NCBI GenBank assembly: GCA_964511405.1
Contig: CAZEFK010000330.1
Span: forward strand, 1 to 5,001
DNA length: 5,001 nucleotides
From: CAZEFK01 sp964511405
Lineage (GTDB): Bacteria; Pseudomonadota; Alphaproteobacteria; Elsterales; Elsteraceae
Reading direction: 5' to 3'
A program made the position numbers and the translations under genes. How positions within the stretch are numbered: position 1 is the stretch's first letter; each line of letters begins with the position of its first letter. Of this stretch, positions 1-5,001 are shown piece by piece. The notes under the pieces are model-generated. The model ran no database searches. It had not been told where the DNA came from and worked only from the letters and a program-made list of their open reading frames with translations.

Positions 1-2
1 GG

Positions 3-545
3 ATGGCGAGGAACGGTCACCGGGCCGCCGTCATCTGGTTCACTGGCCTGTCCGGCGCCGGCAAGTCGACCATCGCCAACCTGGTCGAGCAGCGGCTGGC
101 GGCGCTCGGCCGGCACAGCTACGTCCTCGACGGCGACAACCTGCGGCACGGGCTCAACCGCAATCTCGGCTTCACGGTCGAGGCGCGGGTCGAGAACATC
201 CGCCGCGTCGCCGAGGTCGCCAAGCTGTTCGTGGATGCCGGCCTGATCGTGCTGAGCGCGCTGATCTCGCCGTTCCGCGCCGAGCGCGAAATGGCCCGCG
301 CGCTGCTGGCGACCGGCGAGTTCGTCGAGATCCACGTCGCCACACCCCTGGCGGTGTGCGAAGCGCGCGATCCCAAGGGCCTCTATGCCCGGGCCCGCGC
401 CGGCCAGATCGTCGACTTCACCGGCATCGACGCGGCCTACGAGCCGCCCGAGGCGCCGCAGATCCGACTGGACACCACCGGCCTTGACCCTGCGGCGGCA
501 GCCGAGCGGGTCATCGCCTACCTGCGCGACGGCGACTACATCTGA
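3..545 (+). CDS. cysC: Adenylyl-sulfate (APS) kinase, N-terminus probably incomplete (CysC, or CysC half of CysNC)
   Basis: Cytoplasmic kinase that phosphorylates adenosine 5'-phosphosulfate at the 3'-OH with ATP to make PAPS, in sulfate activation. Seen, numbering from the ATG at base 3: P-loop GLSGAGKST (15-23), LDGDNLRHGLNR (42-53), ENIRRVAEVAKLFVDAGL (64-81), ISPFRAER (88-95) with the conserved serine at 89, DPKGLY (123-128), FTGID (139-143) and the YEPPEAP segment from 146. All are hallmarks of APS kinase. From the first Met the protein is 180 aa, against about 200 aa for stand-alone CysC. Only 14 residues precede the P-loop, where roughly 30 or more are usual, and the ATG lies at the window edge. 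The true start is therefore probably upstream, either a longer CysC or a CysN-CysC fusion as in NodQ-type proteins. The sequence after the P-loop looks intact to the TGA at 543-545. It converges on the phosphotransferase gene, so the two are not in one operon. Confidence 0.93.
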   Translation: MARNGHRAAVIWFTGLSGAGKSTIANLVEQRLAALGRHSYVLDGDNLRHGLNRNLGFTVEARVENIRRVAEVAKLFVDAGLIVLSALISPFRAEREMARALLATGEFVEIHVATPLAVCEARDPKGLYARARAGQIVDFTGIDAAYEPPEAPQIRLDTTGLDPAAAAERVIAYLRDGDYI

Positions 546-557
546 GCCGGGCTGTCG

Positions 558-581
558 GGGCCGGTCCGTCAGGACCGGTCC
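558..581. terminator. Strong hairpin between convergent genes (possible bidirectional terminator, no U-tract)
   Basis: A perfect 7-bp inverted repeat, CCGGTCC (561-567) and GGACCGG (572-578), encloses a 4-nt loop. It extends by G-T, G-C and G-C pairs to 558-581, about 10 bp in all. It lies 12 nt after the cysC stop. The loop (568-571) contains the TGA stop of the minus-strand kinase gene (569-571). Neither strand has a run of T after the stem, so a classical intrinsic terminator is not shown. It may stabilise the 3' ends of both transcripts or act with Rho. Confidence 0.45.
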
Positions 582-1579
582 GCGACGGCGGCTTGCCAGG
601 CGTCCACCACCTGGTCAAGCCGATCCGGCGGCCGGAGCAGGAGCGGGATGGCGCAGTCGCGGACCAGGCTGCGCAGGGGCTCCGCCGTCAGATATTCGAC
701 CGGCGACTTGCCGTCGACGCGGGCCAGCAGCAGCGCCGGCAGCAAGCTGGCGGCGCGGGCCTCCAGACCCGGGCGCGGCTCCCAGGCGAGATGTTCGACA
801 TACGTTTCGGCCAACGCCCTGAACGCGTCGATCAGGGCGTCATGCCGGTCCGGACGGACCAGGCATTTCAGCAGCAGGTGGTTCAGGCAGAACGCCAGGT
901 CGAACGCCGGATCGCCGAACCAGGCGCATTCGGCGTCGAGCAGCACCGGCCCATGGGGGCCGACGAGGATGTTCTTGGGGCTGACGTCCCCGTGCACCAG
1001 GGCCAGGCGGACTGCGGCGGTCCGTTCGGCGAGCTGAACCAGCTGCCCGGCCGCTACCGGGTGGCGCGCGGCGGCGGCGAGCAGATAGGGCTCGAGCCGC
1101 AGGGCGCGGAAATTGCCGGTCGTGTCGAACGCGGCCGCCAGATCGGCGCAGCAGGCGCTGGCGGCGTGGAGACGGCCGACCAGCCGGCCGACCGCCCGCG
1201 CCGTGTCCGCCCTGACATCGCCGGCCATCAGCTGCTGCTTCCACAGCCGATGCGTGTCGGGGGGCAGGTAGGACATGGCGAACAGTCCCGCCTCGCCGTC
1301 ATGGGCGAGCGGGCGCGGCACTCCATCGGGGCACTGGCCGGCTGCGAACCGCATCCACGCCCATTCGTAGGCGTTGCGCGACAGCGGCGCCGTCCAGGTG
1401 GCGGCGGTCTTGAGCTGGGCCCGGGCGCGCTTCACGCAGATCGAGCGGCCCGGCAGGTCGACCCGCCAGATGTCGGACGACACCCCGCCGTCCAGCGGAT
1501 GCCAGGCCGCGCTCTCGTCCGCCGCCGCCAGGCCCTGGCGGATCAGGAAGGCGGCGAGGGCCGGCTCCGGGCATGTCAC
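569..1579 (-). CDS. Aminoglycoside phosphotransferase (APH)-family small-molecule kinase, substrate unknown
   Basis: 336-aa cytoplasmic kinase of the APH/choline-kinase fold. Seen, numbering from the GTG at 1579: glycine-rich segment LDGGVSSDIW (29-38), a likely ATP-binding lysine in ICVK (K50), a possible helix-C glutamate in NAYEWAW (E72), the Brenner motif HGDVSPKN (196-203; catalytic D198, metal-binding N203) and LLDAE (213-217; metal-binding D215), followed by WFGDPAFDLAF (220-230). The catalytic core is complete. I chose the GTG at 1579, 13 nt after the enolase-like stop, because the open frame beyond it reads Arg/Pro/Ser-rich shadow of the upstream gene. The first ATG in this frame is inside the domain. 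A weak GAGG overlaps the enolase-like stop, 11 nt before the GTG. It is the last gene of the minus-strand series. The family includes antibiotic, choline, methylthioribose and sugar kinases. Nothing here identifies the substrate; a metabolic one linked to the upstream enolase-like protein is my inference. Confidence 0.88.
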   Translation of the reverse strand: MTCPEPALAAFLIRQGLAAADESAAWHPLDGGVSSDIWRVDLPGRSICVKRARAQLKTAATWTAPLSRNAYEWAWMRFAAGQCPDGVPRPLAHDGEAGLFAMSYLPPDTHRLWKQQLMAGDVRADTARAVGRLVGRLHAASACCADLAAAFDTTGNFRALRLEPYLLAAAARHPVAAGQLVQLAERTAAVRLALVHGDVSPKNILVGPHGPVLLDAECAWFGDPAFDLAFCLNHLLLKCLVRPDRHDALIDAFRALAETYVEHLAWEPRPGLEARAASLLPALLLARVDGKSPVEYLTAEPLRSLVRDCAIPLLLRPPDRLDQVVDAWQAAVADRS

Positions 1580-1592
1580 GGCGCGCAGGGCC

Positions 1593-2942
1593 TCAGGCCG
1601 CCGTGGGCGCGGGGCCGGCGCCGCGGATGGGCAGGGCGGCCCAGCCGGCGAAGCGGGCGTCTTGGCCCAGCGCCTCTTCGATGCGCAGGACCTCGTTCCA
1701 TTTGGCCATCCGCTCGGAGCGGGAGAACGAGCCGACCTTGAGCTGCCCGGCATTCCAGCCGACGGCCAGATGGGCGACCGTGACGTCCTCGGTTTCGCCC
1801 GACCGCGCCGAGACGATGGTGCCGAACCCGGCCTCCGCACCGGCGCGCAACGCGGCGTAGGCCTCGGTGACGGTCCCGGCCTGGTTGGGCTTGATCAGCA
1901 CCGCGTTGGCGCTGCCCGCGGCGGCGGCGGCGGCCACCCGGCCGGCGTTGGTCACCAGGAAATCGTCGCCGATGATCTGGCAGCGCCCGCCGAAGGCCGT
2001 GGTGAAGGCGCGGAACCCGTCGGGATCGTCCTCGGCCAGCGGATCCTCGATCGACAGGATCGGGTAGCTGTCCAGCCACCGGCCCAGCATGTCGATCATC
2101 CCGGCGGTGTCGAGGGCGCGGCCGTCGAGCGCCAGGACGTAGCGGCCGTGGCGGCGGAACTCCGAAGCGGCGATGTCGAGCGACAGCGCGACATCCTGGC
2201 CCGGCCGGAAGCCGGCGTCCCGGATCGACTCGACCAGCGTGTCGAGCGCCTGCTCGTTGCTGTCGAAGGCCGGCCAGTAACCGCCTTCGTCGGCCACGCC
2301 CTGCAGCTTGCCGGCTGCTTTCATCCGCGCGCCGGCGGCGCGATACACCTCGGCCGTCCAGTCGAGCGCTTCGGCGAAACTTGCCGCCGCCGGGCACAGG
2401 ATCATGAAGTCCTGGACGTCGACCCGCCGCGCGGCATGGGCGCCGCCGCCGAAGATCTGGATCTCCGGCAGCGGCAGGCTCACCGGGCGACCCGCCGCCA
2501 CATAGCGCCACAGGGGCTGGCCGGCGGCGGCCGCGGCGGCATGCAGGACGGCCATCGAGGTGGCGACCAGCGCGTTGCCGCCCAGCCGGCTGCGGGTCGG
2601 GGTGCCGTCGAGCGCGACCAGCCGCGCATCGATGCCGGCCTGGTCCGCCGCGTCCAGCCCGGTGAGGGCCGTGGCGATCGCGCCGTTGATCGACGCGACC
2701 GCCTGGGTCACGTCCAGGCCGCCGAACCGGCCGCCGCCGTCGCGCAGATCCTGCGCCTCGCCGCTGCCGGTCGAAGCACCCGCCGGCGCTATCGCCCGGC
2801 CGGTCGCGCCGCAGGCCAGGACGACGTCGGCCTCGACCGTCGGCCGTCCGCGCGAATCCCAGACGCGTCGGCCATGGACGCGCCGGATCCGCGTGTCGGC
2901 GGCGGCGGGCCCGGAGTCGAGAGCCTGAAGGTCGGGTGCCAA
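1593..2942 (-). CDS. Enolase-family protein (phosphopyruvate hydratase homologue), divergent paralogue with altered active site
   Basis: 449-aa cytoplasmic enolase-superfamily protein, slightly longer than the usual ~430 aa because of a hydrophilic N-terminal tail before RVHGRRVWDSRGRPTVE (21-37). Seen: mobile loop GAST (55-58, S57), GGGAHA (165-170, H169), VQDF (176-179), DEGG (218-221, E219), metal ligands D256 (SLDIAASEF), E299 (SIEDP) and D326 (GDDFLVTN), catalytic lysine K351 (IKPNQAGT) and K402 (GQLKVGS), then RSERMAKWNE. Two positions differ from canonical enolase: SHRSGETED is SARSGETED (A379), and the QEF glutamate is Asp (D178). Canonical enolase dehydrates 2-phosphoglycerate to phosphoenolpyruvate; the changes make this reaction uncertain here. 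The start is TTG, preceded by AGGAG at 2950-2954 with a 7-nt spacer; no ATG lies in frame nearby. It sits 36 nt after the DUF2867 gene and 13 nt before the kinase gene, suggesting cotranscription and a joint role with the kinase. Confidence 0.9.
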   Translation of the reverse strand: MAPDLQALDSGPAAADTRIRRVHGRRVWDSRGRPTVEADVVLACGATGRAIAPAGASTGSGEAQDLRDGGGRFGGLDVTQAVASINGAIATALTGLDAADQAGIDARLVALDGTPTRSRLGGNALVATSMAVLHAAAAAAGQPLWRYVAAGRPVSLPLPEIQIFGGGAHAARRVDVQDFMILCPAAASFAEALDWTAEVYRAAGARMKAAGKLQGVADEGGYWPAFDSNEQALDTLVESIRDAGFRPGQDVALSLDIAASEFRRHGRYVLALDGRALDTAGMIDMLGRWLDSYPILSIEDPLAEDDPDGFRAFTTAFGGRCQIIGDDFLVTNAGRVAAAAAAGSANAVLIKPNQAGTVTEAYAALRAGAEAGFGTIVSARSGETEDVTVAHLAVGWNAGQLKVGSFSRSERMAKWNEVLRIEEALGQDARFAGWAALPIRGAGPAPTAA

Positions 2943-2949
2943 GATGGGT

Positions 2950-2954
2950 CTCCT
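2950..2954 (-). promoter_or_regulatory. Ribosome binding site fixing the TTG start of the enolase-like gene
   Basis: On the minus strand this reads AGGAG, a near-consensus Shine-Dalgarno sequence, 7 nt before the TTG at 2942-2940. It is the main support for a TTG start, since no in-frame ATG or GTG lies near the expected N-terminus. Confidence 0.7.
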
Positions 2955-2978
2955 GGATGCGGCGGACGGTACTATCTA

Positions 2979-3545
2979 CTACCGTTGTCTTTGTGCGCAG
3001 CGTGCCAGGTTGGCCCTGACCACCAGGTGATGAAAGGGCCTGATCGCGTTGAGATAGGTGAATCCTAAGGCATTGTGCGAATGCACGACGGTTGTCGCGA
3101 TGAGCAACGAGCCTGTTGGAGAAAGGCGCCGCAGCAGAGATAACCGGAAGTCCAGGTGCCGGTCATCCGCACCCAGCACAATTTCGTCCCTGCCCTCCCA
3201 TTGCACCGGGAAGAATTCGACGCGTTCATGGCTGTCCCGGGACGCCCTGACCGTACCGGAGGTTTTGAGGCCAAAGGGCGTAACCATAGCGTCGCGCACC
3301 GCGATCAACGCCTTCTGCCACGCGGGCGGATTGCCGACGGTCAGGGTCGCCAGCACCCGCATGCTGGACTGTGCCGATGTGCTCAAATCAATGCTGTAGC
3401 TGTCGAGTAAACTGGCGTTCTTGTACCAGCTGGCAACGACGCTTTCCGATGGCGGCATCGTCCGGCGTACCTGCTTGCGCTTCCCCCCGCGCTGATCCGG
3501 CGCGGGTGTCGGGCTGTCAGTCGGTTCGCTTGGTGTCTTGTGCAT
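2979..3545 (-). CDS. DUF2867-family protein of unknown function
   Basis: 188-aa protein that I recognise as DUF2867-like from its C-terminal pattern. Seen: a basic, proline-rich, probably disordered N-terminus (1-30), PPAWQKALIAVRDAMVTPFGLK (73-94), FFPV (111-114), ADDRHLDFRLS (126-136), TTVVHSHNALGFTYLNAI (151-168) and a closing PFHHLVVRANL (170-180). I see no signal peptide, transmembrane segment or catalytic motif, and the family has no settled function. The ATG at 3545 lies 2 nt after the LysR stop, which suggests translational coupling. An ATG at codon 30 is a possible shorter start, since the conserved part begins only after it. The frame ends in tandem stops, TAG TAG. GC is about 61% over 3001-3540 by hand count, well below the neighbouring genes, so transfer or separate ancestry is possible. 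The same frame stays open through the LysR gene, but that extension is a shadow. Confidence 0.8.
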   Translation of the reverse strand: MHKTPSEPTDSPTPAPDQRGGKRKQVRRTMPPSESVVASWYKNASLLDSYSIDLSTSAQSSMRVLATLTVGNPPAWQKALIAVRDAMVTPFGLKTSGTVRASRDSHERVEFFPVQWEGRDEIVLGADDRHLDFRLSLLRRLSPTGSLLIATTVVHSHNALGFTYLNAIRPFHHLVVRANLARCAQRQR

Positions 3546-3547
3546 TG

Positions 3548-4438
3548 TCAGTTCCCGATCTCGGTGGCAAGCCAGGCGCGCAAGGCCTCGAGCGGCGGAT
3601 AGCTGGCGCGGGCGACCGGCCACACCAGCCAATAGGCGCCGGTTCCCGTGATCGAACCCTGGAGGACCGGCGCCAGCCGCCCGTCCGCCAACTCCGGCCC
3701 GGCCAGATAGTCGGGCAGCAGAGCCACGCCCAGGCCGGCGATCGCCGCCTGGGTCATGGTCGCGAACTGGTCGAACAGCATGCCGCCGCCCTCGGGCGCG
3801 GTGCCGCCTTGAGCCTGGAACCAGAGCGCCCAGGCCGTGGGCCGCGTCTCGAGCTGGAGCAGGGGCAGGCCGCGCATGTCGCGGACGGTCGCCACCGGAT
3901 GCGCCGCCAGCAGATCGGGCGCGATGCAGGCGGTCAGCCGCTCGTCGAACAGCTTCAGGTGCCCGGCCCGGCGCCAGTCGTCGGTGCCGAAATGGATCGC
4001 CGCGTCGAACGCTTCGGCATCGAAGTTGAAGCGTTTCAAGCGGGTGGCGAGATTGACCGTGATGCCCGGGTAGGCGGCGGCGAACCGGCCGAGCCGGGGC
4101 GCCAGCCAGCGGGTGCCGAAGGCGGGCAGGATGGCCAGCGACAAGACGCCGCCGTCGGGATTGGCGACGAACTCCATGCTGCCGCGCTGGATCAGATCGA
4201 GCGCGCGGGTCACGTCGCGCCCGTAGGCCTGGGCCGCCTCGGTCGGCACCAGGCGCTGGCGCTGCCGCTGGAACAGCGGCCGTCCGAGTTGCGTCTCCAA
4301 GGTCTGGACCAGCCGGCTGACCGCGCCCTGGGACAGGCTCAGCTCGCGGGCGGCGGCCGCGGTCGAACCGGTGCGCAGCACCGCCTCGAAGGCGGTCAGC
4401 AGGCTGATCGAGGGCAGGAAGCGGCGCGGCCGGGTCAC
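3548..4438 (-). CDS. LysR-family transcriptional regulator, GcvA-type (candidate GcdR-like regulator of gcdH)
   Basis: 296-aa LysR-type DNA-binding regulator. Seen: N-terminal winged HTH with SISLLTAFEAVLRTGS (10-25) and AAARELSLSQGAVSRLVQTLE (28-48), then GRPLFQR (52-58). From about residue 88 comes the effector-binding domain, with LSLAILPAFGTRWLAPRLGRF (89-109) typical of GcvA-type members and a late AGLGVALLPDYL segment. Length matches the family. The start is GTG at 4438; an in-frame TAG two codons upstream excludes a longer protein, and no Shine-Dalgarno sequence is visible. It is divergent from gcdH and shares a 110-nt control region with a perfect dyad. In Pseudomonas a LysR regulator, GcdR, sits divergent from gcdH and activates it in response to glutarate, so a similar role is likely here but inferred. 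Its stop is 2 nt before the DUF2867 start, so it may head the minus-strand operon and regulate it too. Confidence 0.92.
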   Translation of the reverse strand: MTRPRRFLPSISLLTAFEAVLRTGSTAAAARELSLSQGAVSRLVQTLETQLGRPLFQRQRQRLVPTEAAQAYGRDVTRALDLIQRGSMEFVANPDGGVLSLAILPAFGTRWLAPRLGRFAAAYPGITVNLATRLKRFNFDAEAFDAAIHFGTDDWRRAGHLKLFDERLTACIAPDLLAAHPVATVRDMRGLPLLQLETRPTAWALWFQAQGGTAPEGGGMLFDQFATMTQAAIAGLGVALLPDYLAGPELADGRLAPVLQGSITGTGAYWLVWPVARASYPPLEALRAWLATEIGN

Positions 4439-4464
4439 AGACTATGCATAACACACATAGTCTG
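4438..4464. promoter_or_regulatory. Interrupted palindrome, likely LysR-type operator (T-N11-A)
   Basis: CAGACTATG (4438-4446) and CATAGTCTG (4456-4464) form a perfect 9-bp inverted repeat around a 9-nt spacer. It contains T4445-N11-A4457 within dyad symmetry, the classic LysR-family recognition pattern. It lies between the divergent LysR gene and gcdH. Its first base is the first base of the LysR GTG start codon, so binding would cover the regulator's own promoter and start, consistent with negative autoregulation. From gcdH it is about 85 nt upstream of the chosen ATG, suitable for an activator site. Confidence 0.75.
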
Positions 4465-4473
4465 ACACCTAAA
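4445..4473 (-). promoter_or_regulatory. Candidate promoter for the LysR gene, possibly giving a leaderless transcript
   Basis: On the minus strand, TTTAGG (4473-4468), a 17-nt spacer and TATGCA (4450-4445) resemble a weak -35/-10 pair. A transcript begun 6-7 nt after the -10 would start at or next to the GTG at 4438. This fits the absence of a Shine-Dalgarno sequence. The -10 lies inside the palindrome. The match is partial and rests on spacing as much as on sequence. Confidence 0.35.
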
Positions 4474-4479
4474 CGGCGT

Positions 4480-4508
4480 TAGCCCAGGGCGGCATCATCC
4501 GTTACAGA
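4480..4508 (+). promoter_or_regulatory. Weak candidate promoter for gcdH
   Basis: TACAGA (4503-4508) could be a -10 with a poor -35 near 4480. A start at about 4515 would put the centre of the palindrome (4451) near -64, where LysR activators usually hold their main site. A weak core promoter is usual for activator-dependent genes. The sequence match alone is not convincing. Confidence 0.25.
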
Positions 4509-4537
4509 CAAGATGAAGCCGTTGCCCGTGCCACGTC

Positions 4538-4543
4538 AGGAAG
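4538..4543 (+). promoter_or_regulatory. Ribosome binding site of gcdH, deciding its start
   Basis: AGGAAG lies 5 nt before the ATG at 4549 (core AGGA to ATG is 7 nt). A second in-frame ATG at 4513, 12 codons upstream, has no such site, so the 4549 start is preferred. Confidence 0.65.
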
Positions 4544-4548
4544 CGCCG

Positions 4549-5001
4549 ATGTCCGCCGAGACCCACCCTCCGTCCCACGAACATTCTGCGTCGCGCGGCA
4601 GCTTCGCCTGGGCCGATCCGTTCGGGCTGGACGAGCAGCTCAGCGAAGACGAGCGCATGATCCGCGATGCCGCCGCCGCCTTCGCCCAGGACCGGCTGGC
4701 GCCGCGCATCATCGCCGACTACATGGAGGAGCGGACCGATCCCGGCATCTTTGCCGAGATGGGGGCGGCGGGCCTGCTCGGCGTGACGGTCCCGGCGGAG
4801 TATGGCGGCGCCGGCGCCAACTATGTCGCCTATGGCCTGGTCGCCCGCGAGGTCGAGCGGGTCGATTCCGGCTACCGCTCGATGATGAGCGTGCAGTCCT
4901 CGCTGGTCATGCACCCGATCTACGCCTACGGCTCCGAGGCGCAGCGCCGGAAATACCTGCCCAAGCTGGCATCCGGCGAATGGATCGGCTGCTTCGGCCT
5001 G
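4549..5001 (+). CDS. gcdH: Glutaryl-CoA dehydrogenase, 5' part (runs off the window)
   Basis: FAD-dependent acyl-CoA dehydrogenase that oxidises and decarboxylates glutaryl-CoA to crotonyl-CoA, the shared step of lysine, tryptophan and glutarate breakdown; electrons pass to ETF. The first 151 codons are present and open to the last base. Seen: FAWADPFGLDEQLSEDERMIRD (19-40), the N-terminal helical domain, GLLGVTVPAEYGGAGANYV (75-93), EVERVDSGYRSMMSVQSSLV (101-120) and GSEAQRRKYLPKLASGEWIGCFGL (128-151). The GYRSMMSVQSS stretch separates GcdH from other acyl-CoA dehydrogenases; its Arg-Ser (110-111) matches the substrate-binding pair of human GCDH as I recall it. The catalytic glutamate lies beyond the window. 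The ATG at 4549 is supported by AGGAAG; an in-frame ATG at 4513 would add 12 residues. The first 18 residues are hydrophilic and variable. Divergent from the LysR gene and probably activated by it. Confidence 0.95.
   Translation, partial: MSAETHPPSHEHSASRGSFAWADPFGLDEQLSEDERMIRDAAAAFAQDRLAPRIIADYMEERTDPGIFAEMGAAGLLGVTVPAEYGGAGANYVAYGLVAREVERVDSGYRSMMSVQSSLVMHPIYAYGSEAQRRKYLPKLASGEWIGCFGL

Noticed and set aside
569..1579. Reading the APH-family kinase as an antibiotic-resistance gene
   Set aside because: The fold covers many metabolic kinases, and there is no mobile element or resistance context; the neighbour is an enolase-like enzyme.
593..1741. Plus-strand open frame of 382 codons opposite the kinase gene
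   Set aside because: Antisense shadow; no domain pattern, and the minus strand carries the intact HGDxxxxN kinase motif.
1580..1840. N-terminal extension of the kinase frame (87 more codons upstream of the GTG at 1579)
   Set aside because: It overlaps the enolase-like coding region in another frame, is Arg/Pro/Ser-rich shadow sequence, and the phosphotransferase fold begins just after 1579.
2943..2978. Separate promoter for the enolase-like gene in the 36-nt gap
   Set aside because: Apart from the AGGAG ribosome site I see no -35/-10 pair; a promoter inside the DUF2867 gene cannot be excluded.
1374..3068. Plus-strand open frame of 564 codons opposite the enolase-like gene
   Set aside because: Antisense shadow from high GC; the translation is Arg/Gly/Ala-rich with no recognisable domain, while the minus strand encodes a clear enolase fold.
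3546..4454. Long open frame that would fuse an extra 300 residues to the DUF2867 protein
   Set aside because: It lies in another frame of the well-supported LysR gene, has Arg/Ala/Gly-rich low-complexity content with no domain, and the DUF2867 ATG is placed directly after the LysR stop.
3371..4465. Plus-strand open frame of 364 codons opposite the LysR gene
   Set aside because: Antisense shadow with Gln/Arg/Gly-rich composition; the minus strand has a full LysR protein.
4472..4503. Second inverted repeat AACGG...CCGTT in the divergent region
   Set aside because: Only 5-bp arms with 22 nt between them, expected by chance in a region of this size.
4495..4914. Minus-strand open frame of 139 codons opposite gcdH
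   Set aside because: Antisense shadow of a clear glutaryl-CoA dehydrogenase; no recognisable domain.

Overview
The window reads as chromosomal DNA from a high-GC proteobacterium, most likely an alphaproteobacterium. The reasons are high GC in most genes (about 73-80% in the stretches I counted by hand), GTG and TTG starts, a NodQ/CysNC-like APS kinase sequence, and a LysR regulator divergent from glutaryl-CoA dehydrogenase. The species cannot be fixed from this sequence. I see no tRNA, rRNA, CRISPR array, insertion sequence or phage gene.

Layout: (1) 3-545 (+) is APS kinase (cysC), probably cut at its N-terminus by the window edge and possibly the C-terminal half of a CysN-CysC fusion. (2) It converges on a minus-strand series that runs from about 4438 down to 569. 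In order of transcription this is a GcvA-type LysR regulator (4438-3548), a DUF2867 protein (3545-2979), a divergent enolase-family protein (2942-1593) and an aminoglycoside-phosphotransferase-fold kinase (1579-569). Gaps are 2, 36 and 13 nt, so one polycistronic unit is plausible. (3) 4439-4548 is a divergent control region with a perfect 9-bp interrupted dyad that fits the LysR T-N11-A rule. (4) 4549 to the window end (+) is the first 151 codons of glutaryl-CoA dehydrogenase (gcdH), incomplete.

How the genes may work together: the LysR protein probably controls gcdH (lysine/tryptophan/glutarate catabolism, glutaryl-CoA to crotonyl-CoA) and its own transcript through the shared palindrome. 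The enolase-like protein keeps most enolase active-site residues. It has Ala where enolases have the His of the SHRSGETED motif, and Asp where they have the Glu of the QEF motif. It may therefore act on something other than 2-phosphoglycerate. Its partner kinase has an intact HGDxxxxN/LLDxE catalytic core and no assigned substrate. An enolase-like lyase followed by a small-molecule kinase, downstream of a LysR regulator, is the least explained part of the window. The DUF2867 gene is clearly lower in GC (about 61% over 3001-3540 by hand count), which may mark a separate origin.
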